Below are positions 1 through 11,260 of a stretch of 64,000 nt of DNA, in pieces (position 1 is the first letter of the stretch; each line of letters opens with the position of its first letter). The stretch covers positions 248,001 through 312,000 of the forward strand of contig NW_025954975.1 of the NCBI RefSeq assembly GCF_022376445.1. Direction: 5' to 3'. The translations under genes and the position numbers were made by a program. The DNA comes from Fomitopsis serialis. Lineage: Eukaryota > Basidiomycota > Agaricomycetes > Polyporales > Fomitopsidaceae. The notes under the pieces were generated by a model. The model was given only the letters and a program-made list of their open reading frames with translations. It did not search any database and was not told where the DNA came from.

Positions 1-172
1 TCGCGTCCAGCCTGCGAAGCAAGTGTTCCAAGCCGTTCATGCGAGCGAGCACTGGCGGTACGTCTCGCCGCCCGGCCTCTTCCCTCCTCGAGTGACATGC
101 TGCTTCCGTCGACGCATTGCCCTCACCCTGCTCGTCGACGAGACCGTTCCCCGCGCCACGGGGATGAGCGAG

Positions 173-218
173 GTGAGTGCTGTCGCGGTGTTTCTGGTGC
201 TGATGTTCTGTCGTTCAG
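173..218 (+). other. Conserved 46-bp intron-like element in the backbone
   Basis: A GTGAGT donor, a GCTGAT branch-like site and a TTCAG acceptor enclose 46 bp. The same element is at 13,042-13,087 and, with point changes that keep donor, branch (GCTAAT) and acceptor (TTTAG), at 44,392-44,437 in the diverged third unit. Another plus-strand candidate intron (GTCAGT...CCGCAG, about 64 bp) lies upstream at roughly 12,323 and again at about 43,683. Preservation in the diverged unit suggests real splicing of a plus-strand transcript, but I find no convincing open frame across the flanking exons. Confidence 0.4.
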
Positions 219-2677
219 TGAGCCGGAGGGTGTGGTGGGACGGCTCGGGGAGGATGCGAGGCGGGAGCTATGGTTCATCGGGAGGATCGCGGGTGCAGAG
301 GGCGTGACACCACGGTGGGAACACGCCGCGCGGCGACGGACGTACGTCGACGTCGGCGCAATGTCTGCGTGCACGACTGACTGTGCACGGAAGAGTCCCC
401 GCTGCGCAGACGACGGTTGCCGTGACGGGCGACTGGCACGTCGTGCGTGTTGCTCGAAGTAGGTACGGAGTCCGTGTATGTAGTCTCGAGGAATAGATAT
501 ATATCTGTTACTCTACATGGTGGGCACGGACCGCGAGCGACGGTCAGAGCCGTCGCAGCGTCCCCCTGTGGTATCCCTGCGAGTTGGCCAGGTCAAAAAG
601 CACGCCACCTCCGTCCGTGGTGTGTACGCGCAGAGCTACGTCTACAGTTCTCGGGGCCCGGGCAGTGACGCCTTCGATTACCACCGCCTCTCCGCCGTCG
701 GCTACATGAGCATCTTGTCGAGGTACCGAACACGTTCGTTCTGCGGACGTCGGCGAGTGTACGTGAGCAGTCTCGTCTCGGAGGGCCCGCCGAACGACAG
801 CGAGGCGACTGAACGGATTGCGCACCTGCGCACCGCGAACGCTTCTGACCGAGTGGTGCGACACGCCTGCTCGACGGTCACACCGCATCGCATCGTCGGA
901 CAAGTCGGAGATGCCACTCACTTGACGGTATCCCACCAGCTGCATCTCGTCGGGGCCTGGGCGACGCGGGGCGAAAAAGCTTGCTGCCAAAGGACTCGAG
1001 CTAGAGCTCATGACGGCCAGTCGATCGCTTGAGCTCCGCCGGAGAGAGAAACGCGACTCACCGAGACGAGCCTGGAGAGCTTTGAAATCCAGGAGCGGAA
1101 TGGCGAGTGCGACATCGCTGTTACTCGGTTGCCGACCCAAACGGCTTCGACATCGGGTCCTTTTCACTGAGCGAATGGATCCCGCGGTGGACGTGGCAAG
1201 CAATTGGACCATGGCGACAGAGCCATCGAGGACCATAGATAAGACTTACTGAAGCACAAAACGGGAAAGGGCGGGAGCAACTGGTGCGAGTGTCAAGCGA
1301 TGTATATGTCGGCGTTCGCGCATTCTCCGCACTACCTGTGCTGGAGACGATGGGTCGATGAGATCAAGCCCGCTCGACGCCGAGCTACCGGTCTCATCCG
1401 TTCTGCGAGTATCGATGACAGCTGGGCCTACGACCATTCGAGAATTAGCGGGACCATGAAACAAGCCCCGTGTCCCGCGACTCGCGACCAAATGGACTAC
1501 GCACCTATACACCACACGTCCGGCCCTCACACCATACGAGCTGCATCTCTTGCGGAAGGCTGTGGAGTCTGCCCTGAGTTGTCGGTGGCATCGAGTTGCA
1601 TCGTCAGGAGGTGCCGGCGTTTGCTCACGAAACACTGCGCATTACGCCGGTCGAGTTTGCGGAGGCGGGATAGCTAAGTCACCGCTGTTCAGTGTTCAGT
1701 CTTTCGAGCTTTGAGCACGGATAAGCGACGCCGTCAAACACGAGCCCTTCATTGTGCGAGATGGTGCGGTGGAGTACACAGGCCATTAGACGGCCCATGC
1801 GTCGTGACTCGGATGACAGGACTTAACGAGGACAGTAGTAGAGGCACAGTAGCGCAGGAACAGAGTGAGAGAACATACGAGCAGGCTGGGAGCGGCCGGG
1901 TAGTATATACATATCTTCGAGCAGTCTATTCAGACATGTATATGTTGATGTTCTGCGTTCTGCGTACTATCCTCGTTCAAGCCGAGGGATTGTTCAAACA
2001 CGAGTTGCCGACGTCAAGCCGTACGGCCAGCTTGCGTCAGGAGCGGACCAGTGCAATGTACGGCACTTACTGAGGGTCATTGCGAGCCTATTGGACGAAG
2101 GCATGCACGCCGAGGGTCAGCAGTTACTGCGGAGCCTGACGGCGAATACGAGCCTTCCCGTGAGCGTACAGAGGTCCGCGTCGACGCAATACTCACCTCT
2201 GTAAACCAGGACTGTAGACAGTTCGCTGTCTCGGCTGTGAATACTCGACCACACGCGACTCTGCTCTCGCGTGTTCTCGAGTTGCTGCGGCTGCTCTACT
2301 GCATCCTCGAACGACAGGCAGCGCACATGTTCCGGCACGGAACGACTGACCGGTATCATCACGCTCGTAGGCGGAACCAGATTGCAAGAAATAAGTACCG
2401 TTAAAAGGTGTCGCGGACACGGCGGAGGAGGCGCTGCGGGACAGTAAGTAGACTCATCCTCTTTCCATGCTCAAGTCTCTGCAGCGTATGCGTCAGGGGC
2501 TTCATTCCCAGCGTATGTACACCGCATCGTAGATGTACGGCTCGGTCTCGGGGAGTGCGATTCAGCTTCGCTGCGCATCTGCCGTGTAACCCAACGACTC
2601 GGACAACATGGGGGAGGGCGGAAAGCTCGACTGGCAGCTATGCACCGTGATTCAATGCTCGCACCGCGAGCCGGTCG

Positions 2678-2837
2678 TCACAGGCGCAGCGTCAGGGACC
2701 CTGCACGAGGGCTAGACAATGCGTCGGTAGTCGGCTGCTCGCCGACGTCATCTTCTATGCAGCCCGTCACGTCTTCGAGCTGAACGCCTTCGCGCAGATC
2801 AGTGATTTCACAGGCACCCAACAGGGAATTGGACGAT
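2678..2837 (-). other. Candidate coding exon retained in all three backbone units
   Basis: Read on the minus strand after a TATTCAG acceptor, this 160-nt block gives a hydrophilic peptide containing CEITDLREGVQLEDVTGC and ends in a stop. The copy at 15,564-15,723 encodes the same. The diverged copy at 47,000-47,162 keeps the frame and the stop; its only indel is exactly 3 nt (one added Ser), with several synonymous third-position changes among the substitutions. That pattern favours past coding constraint. The complementary frame (containing LLADVIFYAARHVFELNAF) is also open in both forms, so the strand is not certain. No family recognised. Confidence 0.35.
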
Positions 2838-5078
2838 CTGAATACCGTCCAAGCAAACGCGGACCGGGTTGTCCGGACCAGTCATTGACCCGTGCGTCGT
2901 CGCCGTATCGACACGAGGCTGAGAAGGAAGTGAGCGTACCTTGGTCTGGTCTGCATCTTCTGCGCTCTCTGACGGTTGACGGGAAGCAGGGAGGGCGGCC
3001 GAGATGCGGCCATGCAGACAACGCCGCAATGCTTCGCATTGTCTACTGCGCAGTTGCCAACGCAGAATATGCTTCGAGCAGCCACGCAATTCCACGATGT
3101 ACGTCTCGTTGCGCGCAGGATGCAATGAATCTGCTCGCCGGGATAGCAAGCCTTGCTGTTGCAGCAGCAAGTACATACCTGCAAGCGTCGTGCATTGTCA
3201 TTCGCGTGCCTGCATGCAATACGCCGCGGTAGCGGGATCGCGCGTGGGTCCTCGATGCGCGCAGGCAATAGTGTGCCCGACCAGAGATAGAAATCGGGTG
3301 ACAGCCGATGTGACGCCGCGCATATCTCGTATGAGAGTGTCATCCCCGCAAAATGGATCGTTATTGTCCTCGTTGACATTGCTCGAGGATGTGATCGCGC
3401 GGGCGCACGTATGTCAGGAGCTGGACCGGCAATGCGATCGGTCCTAGCTGGTACATTCGCGCCAAGCAACCACCTTTGGTCATACTATCCGCGACACGGA
3501 AGACGGTGGGATGCCCGTCTGCCGCGGTCTGCCAACACCCGGATCAACATGCAGAACGCACGAAGAACGCATGACGGCACGTATGCATTGCAGCCGATCG
3601 TATGCGCGTACACCACAGACAGTAGAATGGTGCCCGACGTCCCGCCAGGGAAGCTCGGGCTACTCGCTGCAGCATTCCTCAGCATTCTTTCTCAAATCAC
3701 AGCCATAAACCAGGCACGAAAATCCCGGTTTCGTCCTCAAGAGATCGTGACACATGTCACGGGCAAAGGATATCCTTTTCAGACAGAAGTACACACGCAG
3801 ACTCACCAAAGCTATCTCATTTCCCGCCAATCATCTCCTCACGCCGCGCGCCCCGTCCGAGCCACTCGATCGTAGCTCGTTTGACAGGATCTGTCGAGTT
3901 CATGGCTAGCCGGTGTTTGGTAGAACACGGAGTTCAAGTTGAGTATTGACGAGAACGTGGATTGCCTGCCCCGACTCGGCGCGTGTGGTTGCGAGCATGC
4001 CTGAACAGTAGCACGCCATAGGCAGTTAATAGCTCAAGCCGACGAAAGCGCGGCGAGTGTTTGACGCAGAGGAATCGCGTGGAGACCGTGCAGAGACAGT
4101 TGGAGATAGCTGGTAGTAGCCGACGCCGTTCGTAGTGACATGCACGCAGATGGAGTGGGCCGACAGGGATTGATTGTCAGCCAAGAAGATAGGCCCTAGT
4201 CATCGGAGTGCAAACGCATATATGCCGCATCAAGACAAAGGAATCATTTCGGCGAGCGGGCAGGTGAATGGATGGGAGGAGGAGAGCTGTGGCTGAAGCG
4301 CTGAAGCTTGATGTCGGGTCCTGGACGCGTCACGACTCGTGCGCGTGACCGTGCCAGATGGAAAGAACTTGATTAGGTACCTCAACTGCATACGCTCCGT
4401 TTCTTTGACAGAACCTCGGATGCCTGTCAGACAGCTTGGTTATCGAAGCCGCGCGCGACACAGGTCGTACTGACGTCATGAATAGAACATTTTGTGTCGA
4501 CAGCGCCTTGACAAACTACACATGAAATGCGCGGCCGTGCGCATTTCCGGGCAGTCTTCGTAGCATATGTTCGCTCGTAAAGCTCGCCGCAAACGACTCG
4601 TAGCGATCCGAGTCGTAGCTCCCACCCAAGCTTACGGGTTCCGGATTACCATATCGGGGATACTACCTCCCGCGTCTTGCTTCCACGAGCTCATCGGCCG
4701 CTTGTGACAAGGCAATCTGTGACGGAATAACAGTGAGTAATCCATTTCCTCACTCCGTGACTAGTAAGGATGTGGGCCTACTATGTGAGTATTACTGATC
4801 ATTGAGTTCCGAGTCTGTCATGGACAGTCATGGAAGATTGCTGTATCAGGTAAGTATGAATTGCATGCCATAGTCCAGCTCGGTCGATGTTCGAGCATCA
4901 TTCATGTTGCTGAGCCATTGGTCTGCCAGTTAGTATCAGCTCATGCACTTGGCAATTCTGTTTTCACTTTGAGATTCATTGTGACTCGTGAGCCACTCTG
5001 AAAATGAGTAGTATACCGGAGAAAGTGAGGTCAAGATCAGAATCGCAGCATGAGCATTGTCACACAGTGTTCATGGGA

Positions 5079-5387
5079 CACTGCGGACAACCCGGATTGT
5101 GCGAGGCGCTTACATAGGCCTAACATTGCAAGGGCGTGTATATTAGTAAGCCATCAAGTGAACTTCCCTAACATGGGAAGTACATTCCTAGAACATGGCA
5201 CGATTTCGGAACATAGGAAGAACATAACACTTACATTCCCGATTCTAGGAACATTCAAAATGTTAGGCCGAACAAAGGAATCCCATTCTCTATGTTAGGA
5301 GCTCCGACTTAGAGCCGTAAAAATATACACGCCCTTACAATGTAAGTACCATGTGAGCGCTTCGCACAACGCGGTTTGTCCGCAGTG
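5079..5387. mobile_element. 309-bp MITE with CACTGCGG termini, present only in unit A
   Basis: Both ends read CACTGCGGACAA inward, and the inverted repeat continues imperfectly for about 37 bp and again internally (an AAGGGCGTGTATATT arm pairs with AATATACACGCCCTT). It is flanked by a GGA direct repeat (5,076-5,078 and 5,388-5,390). Units B and C have a single GGA at the empty site (near 17,975 and 49,420). The 3-bp duplication and CACT- termini fit a non-autonomous CACTA/CMC-type element (family inference). It has no coding capacity and inserted after units A and B separated. Confidence 0.9.
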
Positions 5388-6970
5388 GGAAGCACGATAG
5401 ACTGACGTGAGACAGGCGCCGGGCACATCGGAGGAGATGAGTGGCGGATTTGATGTGCATTTGTGGCGCTGTTGAGGCGAGCATCAGCCCGGTGAGTGCA
5501 AATATGGTGTGAGCTGTTCTGACACGAGTCTGGCACTTGATATGCATGAGCCGAGCACCAGCAACATAAAGGTCAGTGGGCAGATGGGCGAGACACACTA
5601 CTCTTGACCGTCACTATGCCTCACCCTCCTCCACCGTCGGCGCAGCCTTATCACTGTTCCCCGATCGCGCCGATCTACTGCCCGCTCCTACGTTCAATGT
5701 TTGGTGGTGTGGGCCTATGTACAGTCAGTCATTGTCGTTGTGTCTGTATTCATACTCACTGTTTGTGATCTTCTGACAGCAGCTATGTACTGAAACCTCA
5801 CATCGAGAACGAAGCTCCGCGAGCCACACCCGTCCAACTGTAAGTGGCTTCCCGATATAGTAGTAGTGACTTCGTCTCAGCCTATCACAGCAATGTCGCT
5901 CGTCTGTCTCGTACGCAAGTGAGGCTTGACATGACCAAGACCCAGTCCGACTTATCAGGGCACAGGCCAGGCTCCTGGCTTGAAGCCGGGAAGCTCATTA
6001 GTACGTCCGTCGCTATGTAGTAAGCAGAGAGGTGTCATGACTGTTGTACTAATGACGGGCTAGATAGGTTGGCCAGGTATCCTCGAGTATCCACAGCCCA
6101 GGCGAGCTCACCTCCGCGCCCACACGAATGCGTAGACAGAGGCGCCGACATGTCATCATGGATCTGCGATCATTTGGACAGACGGTTCGACAGGTACGTT
6201 GGTCGCATTGTATGGATTATCTACGAATCATTGACTGGTGCGGCTAGATGGGCATGCACCGTGTCAAAATACGAAGCTCGCGCATCGACTGTGCTTTCCG
6301 GAAGACACCGTCGTATTGTAGGTCGCATGCCATAGTCTTCATTTCGAGTGTACTGATCCTCCGCACTCAGTTCCATATATACTTGACCGATGAACGTGCA
6401 TAATCAATGATATTGTATGTGATAACCTGAACCGAACGTGCACTGTCAGTCGCGAAGCTCGCCTGGTTCTGGCGCCACCAGCGCGCATGCAGAGACCCAG
6501 GTATCTGATTGGGATATACTTACCGAGTTTACTATCTGAGGCATTCGTTTATTTTGCCGCATCGACCCATGCGAGCCGTGGCCGATGCAGGTGTAAGTAT
6601 TATGCGACTCACAGTAACACTGGTGAAGTGCAGCTGCCCGAGTCGCGCCGTGATCCGTCACGGTACAAGATGGAGTACGGCAGCGACTGCCTCTGCACGT
6701 CACACCGTCACGGAGATTTGCAAGATGACGGGTCGAAGGGCCATTAGTACGTCGTCCCTTCCTATGTTCTTCTGCGCTTTGCGAGCGCGATGGCTCCCTG
6801 CTGCCGGGTATTACGATGGGACATAAGGTGAGCAATGACAATACATGCTTACCTTCCTCATTCTGATCTGCGACGGCAGCCACTCTGGTCGACGCAATGC
6901 ATATCGACTGCTCGTACGTCGCCGCTACTGCAACACCCCCATATCCGGCCCGGTTCGGCCGTGCAAGGCA

Positions 6971-8050
6971 ATGTATATATAGATCGTCTTCCCGCGAGCG
7001 GCGCGTCTGCGACGGTGCGTAGACAGCGAGATGCACATGTGCCGACGCCGACTGACACCGGACTGAGCAGGGTTGCTGCCCACGTCCGCCAATCTGTCTG
7101 CCAGTCAACAGAGAGCAGCGCGTCAGCGCTGGTCAGGCTATGTGATTGCATCGGTGTCTACAAAGTTCGTGAGCGTAGGTCAGGGTATCAAGACCTTCGT
7201 ACCTTTGCAGCCTTCGGCCCATCAACGCTAAGGGTATCCGTACTGACCTATACTGTTCGTGAGACCCGGCATGGCAAAGTAGGTATGTATCGGCGTCCGG
7301 CGAGCGGCTTCTCGGGCCATGTGCAAGGTGCGTCATTAATTCGACGCTGGTGCTGGCCGGGTGGTTGACATTACAACAGGTTGGCGGCGCCGAGTTCGTG
7401 AGTATCGATGAGCAACAAGTCCTTCGTACCTATGGAGGCTTCGAGCTCAAGACCAATGCATGGTAGTATGACCACTCACCAACACTGTTCACGACGTCGG
7501 GAACGGCAAAGTAGGTATATATCGACGTCCGGCGAGCGACGTCTGGGTCGTCTGCGAGGTGCGTTTTGAGGTAGGTGCCTGCCGTCCGTGTCCGAGCCCG
7601 AGCCCGGGCACGCAGCGCCGCGCGAGCGCTGCTCCGTAGGCTCGTTGGGCAGTGGACCAAGTCAAGTCGTGAGCGTGAACGTCGATGTATATATAGATCG
7701 ACGCCCGGCGACCGACGTCCCGCGCCATGTCCTCCTAGGTGCGTCAGTGATCTAGCGGGACGTGTGCTTACTTTGTACCGGGAACAGCAATGTCTATATG
7801 TATCGACGCCCGGCGAGCGACTTCCTGGGCCGTACACGAGGTAAGTTATCCAGTCAGCCCTGCAGTGAAGTGCCCTCTTGGCTGACGTGAGACTGTGTTG
7901 CACGGGCCCCTCGTCATAGTCTTCCGCGCAAGCGCAGCCACTCTGCTGTTGCTGTGTACGACGGTCCAAGTCGGCGGCGCGTCCGAGTCTCGTCACGAAC
8001 GACGATGTGTATATGGATCGCCGTCCGGCGAGTCGTATTAGATGTAAGCT
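6971..8050. repeat. Array of six ~58-bp cassettes (unit A)
   Basis: The core ATGTATATATAGATCGACG followed by TCCGGCGAGCGAC recurs at about 6,971, 7,283, 7,514, 7,685, 7,790 and 8,004, irregularly spaced by 105-310 bp. Most copies run into a donor-like AGGTGCGT or AGGTAAGT. On the plus strand several copies translate to similar peptides (YIDRRPAS, MYRRPASDF). On the minus strand CACTGAC...CCTAG branch/acceptor-like strings sit next to cassettes. The cassettes may be duplicated exons or a dispersed regulatory repeat; the sequence does not decide between these. Confidence 0.7.
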
Positions 8051-8546
8051 CATGTCCTGGGTCACTCGCACTGACTACGCCGGCGCGACAGTCTTCCTCG
8101 GCACAGGGAGTCCATGCCGCACGACTTCTGGCCTTCGTTCACGACCCACGTTCGCGGGCCGATACGTGGTGAGTTACGTCGTCTGTGCATTCGCATCGCG
8201 TGTTCGCTGACGTTGCGTCGGCAGAGTGTCGCAAGCGCGTCATCGTGCGGTGCCGACTTGCTGGGCTGTAAGCCGTGTCTCGCCGTCGCGTGAGTCTTCC
8301 CCGCCTTGAGTACGTCGTTTGTGTTCGCTGACTATCTGCGAGGGCGAGCTCGTCGCAGACTCTGGGCACGACGTCACCATGTACTCGGGGTAAGTGAATG
8401 TATTGACTCTGTATGTACACGCGGCGACGGACGTACGACGAGGGACAGACGTACCTGGGTAGGGGGAAGGGGCTACGTGTTGCAGTGCGCGAGGGAGAGA
8501 AGGGGGGGCTTCTTTTTTTTTTTTGTGTTCATCAGCATGTACATAC

Positions 8547-8700
8547 CGGGCCCCGTTTTGCGCGATGGACGAAAAGTTTTGACCACCGATAACGCGCGAG
8601 CTCCCTGCGGGGAGGCGAATCCATGCCCGAAAAAAGTACGTTTTTGGACTTGGGCAAATCGTCGCGTTTTGCGCTCCAGCCAATCCCTGCGCCCACACGT
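8547..8700 (-). promoter_or_regulatory. Inward-facing promoter and first exon at the right end of the backbone
   Basis: Reading leftward from the backbone terminus, an ATTGGCTG (CCAAT-type) box at 8,677-8,684 is followed about 50 bp later by an ATG at 8,624. It opens a 26-codon exon beginning MDSPPRRELARYRWSKLFVH. The exon ends at a GTATGT donor, and a 92-bp intron with CTGAT, a long T/C tract and CCCAG follows. The block is nearly unchanged in unit B and in unit C (59,510-59,760), where the surrounding sequence is far more diverged. The protein beyond exon 1 could not be followed. Promoter function is inferred. Confidence 0.4.
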
Positions 8701-8776
8701 AAAACCCCCACGCCCGCCGTGCGACGATCCCCGCCCCGCGCCCACGCCGCACTCGCACGCCTTCGTACTGGCTGGC

Positions 8777-9842
8777 AAGAACCGGCGCATCATGGTTTCT
8801 GAGCGCCTGGATGCTGGGCATGCGGTTCAGCTTGTGCACCATCGGGGACGACGGCGCGGGCGAGGACTCCATGGCGGCCTCCTGCTCGAGTATGTGGTGG
8901 GCGAGACGCGCCGACCCGCGCATCGGCGAAGACGAACGACGCTTCTTGGGGAGGGGCAGGGAAGGGCTCTCAACAGGCGTCCCGGGGGAGGTGTCACCCG
9001 GCGCCGCGAAGCCATTGAAGTCGCATGCGCGCACCTGCGCAAAGTAATCCTCGAACGTACTAATTGTCGGCGCAGCGGACGTCGGGACCGCGAGCGGGTT
9101 GTTGTTGACGTCGAATGCGGTGATCGTCGGCACGGCGGAGAGCGGACCATCGCTGGGCACCGACGACGACGGAACGTAGACAAATGAAGAGTCGACGTCC
9201 ATCGCGTCGGATGCCGCGGGGGACGACGGAATGTTCTGAGGCTGGCAGGGAGCCAAGCGTCAGCTACTCCATACGTTGCGATCGAGCCTGAGCGCGAGTG
9301 GCTCACTGGCCCGAAACTGAACAACTCACCTCTGGCGCGACGTTCGCGTCCTGACCACCCGTCGCCATCCATTCGAACGGCAGAGCAGCTCGTTGGAGCC
9401 GTTTGCTCGCCCCGTTCGTCCCAGTCGACTTGGCGACAGACTGCAGACTCGTTACCGAACCGTTCCCGCCCGAGTTGTTGCTCATGTCCCGACCGAAGAG
9501 CCTCGCGTTGCTCGTCATGGCGCGCGGGCGACCCATGAAGGGACGTTGTTTGTCGACGCGCGTCGGGGGCGCGGGCGAAATGTCCATAGGCGCGTAGTCC
9601 GGATGATTGTCGCGCTCGCTTTCCGGCGCAAGGTCGAGCGTGTCGCGAGGCGGCGAGTTGAGCGACATGGTCGACGCGAAAGAGAGCTCGAGGTCGTCCG
9701 CCTCAGACGAGAGGAAGTCGTCCATTTCGACGCGTGCTGCCGGCTTCATCAGCCTCTCGCTCGCCTTGCGAGACGGCGCGGGGGGTACGTCGAGGAAGGG
9801 TTTGTTCGTGGCCGAGGGGTTTGAAAAGCCGAAGAATGACAT
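8777..9842 (-). pseudogene. 5' fragment of a Cdc25-type M-phase inducer phosphatase gene, copy 1
   Basis: Exon 1 (ATG at 9,842, 171 codons) starts MSFFGFSNPS and contains DDFLSSEADDLELSFAS, SLNSPP, MDISPAPP, ARLFGRDMSN and KRLQRAALPFEW, the order seen in the regulatory N-terminus of basidiomycete Cdc25 proteins as I remember them. After an 88-bp intron, exon 2 has DAMDVDSSF, PTITAFDVNN and KKRRSSSPMRGS. It then breaks off at the backbone junction near 8,776. The C-terminal rhodanese-like catalytic domain with HCxxxxxR is absent. The frame stays open for about 180 further codons of backbone, so a chimeric protein is conceivable. The full gene probably lies left of the window. Confidence 0.7.
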
Positions 9843-10853
9843 GTTTTCGATGCCAAAACGGAATCCAATGCGTTTCTTGTTTTTGATCGTATACGGTGCT
9901 GCTAACTCTGTTCGGCGGGAAGGCTTCAGTATGCTTGGTATGCGCATGGCGGAGAGATTAAGGATACAACGGCTAGCGATACACAGTGGATGGTACAACG
10001 GACGACCGGAGGGTGGTCACCGGATGATGGTGGCGAGTGGGGAGGAAGCAAGACGGAACAGGATACGAACCAAACAGTGTGGCCCCGGACAGAGGTCGTG
10101 GCCCGGATGAATCGTTGGTTTAAGTATAGCCGGCTAAGGGTTAAGCAAGGTCAGCGAATATGAGCGAAAATGGACATGGACCGAAACACTGGAAATGTAA
10201 GTGATCGAACGGCGGTGCATTGTGCATTGTCCTGGCCGCGAAGCCTGGTTGGCTGGGCGAGGCTCCCAATCCGGTTGGCCATCAGCAGCGACCGCAGTCT
10301 AGCGACCACGACCTAGACCGATATGGACGAGATAGTGGCATGCGGACGCTTTGGGCTGGAAACGAAGCGGGAAGAGGGGCGACTTGCCTTGTACGGTGAA
10401 TGAATGTGTGTACGGAGGAGGCCGCGCCTGTCAGGGAAGAAAAGGGGTGGTAAGGGACCTGCTGGCACTCAGAAGGGTAGAGCAGCTAGCCAAGGAGTCC
10501 TTACGCGAAACGAACCAACGAAATAGGGAATCGGCGCAAACGACTTTGTGTACGTCTGTGGGTCCACACCGGGTGCGCAAATAAGCGTCTCGCGGTCACT
10601 CCGAGCAGCGCTGGCTGTACTCACGAATGAACGGGGTATGGGGCGTCGCCGGAATGTACAGACCTGGATGTGCTGTCGCGCGTGTCGCAGTACAGATAGT
10701 AAAGAGCTAGCAACCCCCCTTGCCGCTTCCTCTCTTATTTGCGCCTTGTTTGGCCTATGTTCGTTTTGGACGCGTCTCTCACGTGGCCGCGACGCGCGCG
10801 AGTTCATCATCTTCTCGTGCATCTCCCGCGGCGCGCGCCCGTCCCTGCCACCA
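8777..10853. repeat. Host cdc25 segment, left copy of a ~2.1 kb direct duplication
   Basis: This 2.1 kb of promoter plus N-terminal coding sequence occurs again at 21,367-23,455. The two copies flank backbone B, and beyond the right copy the sequence continues as unique host DNA. The copies differ by small indels, for example a 2-nt deletion in the coding part of the right copy and a short ATACTTA-containing insertion near 23,370 in its upstream region. The breakpoints match those of the carboxypeptidase segment at the other locus: the coding interior joins the GGCTGGC end of the backbone, and the upstream region joins its left end. The 900-bp upstream part shows no gene. Confidence 0.85.
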
Positions 10854-10970
10854 GTCTGCCATCGTCGCAGGCAGCGTGGAGCTGCGCCTTGCTTCTGCCC
10901 GTCCCTGGCTGCTCCTGACGCAGCTCGATGCCCGCTCCGTCCGCGCTTTGTGCACTCGCCGACGCATCCC

Positions 10971-11260
10971 ATTGGCTGCCGCCCCGCCCGCGTTGCACTC
11001 CTCTCGCCGTCCTCGGTAGCCCTTCTCTCGCTGTTCTCTCCGTCCCTCCCCCGTCTTTCTCCTCCTCCCGTCCCTTTCCCGCGCTCCCGCCCCGTGTCCC
11101 GCTGCCCTACGCTCATGCGCACCATCGAGACGAGTCTGCCGATACCCACAACTCCGCGTTTTAGCTCGTTCTTGGGTCCACACAGGTCCCTTTTTCTTTT
11201 TCTTCTCCAATCGCGCGCATTCATCCAGAAAACTCGTCTTCTCAGCGATCATGTCCGACT
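10971..11260 (+). promoter_or_regulatory. Inward-facing promoter-like block at the left end of the backbone
   Basis: An ATTGGCTG box at 10,971-10,978 is followed by a roughly 100-bp C/T-rich tract typical of fungal core promoters. A candidate start at 11,115 (MRTIETSLPIPTTPRFSSFL) follows, then an intron-like segment ending in ATCCAG. Unit C keeps the box (42,061-42,068), the C/T tract, the equivalent ATG and the acceptor, and there the donor is a good GTCAGT. The same 8-bp box occurs, facing inward, at the other end of the backbone. The downstream frame decays quickly, so a protein product is doubtful. Confidence 0.4.

Larger units (their letters stand above)
1..8776. repeat. Backbone unit A (right 8.8 kb of a tandem repeat)
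   Basis: This stretch repeats at 12,870-21,366 with about 98-99% identity by eye, and more divergently in three blocks of 41,911-59,771. The left end lies outside the window. No transposase, reverse transcriptase, helicase or other known domain can be read in any frame on either strand. GC-rich composition leaves many antiparallel open frames, and splice-like GTGAGT/CAG pairs occur on both strands, so the coding strand is uncertain. Relative to unit B it carries a 309-bp MITE. It ends in GGCTGGC, where it joins the cdc25-like fragment. Most of it is best read as non-coding or decayed sequence of unknown function; the better-supported pieces are listed separately. Confidence 0.85.

Noticed and set aside
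8770..10880. Helitron ends (TC start, CTRR with 3' hairpin) at the backbone termini
   Set aside because: The right end is GGCTGGC and the left is close to GCCA; no CTRR hairpin or Rep/helicase frame is visible. The weak GCCAG(A/C)C similarity of the ends is too short to call a terminal repeat.
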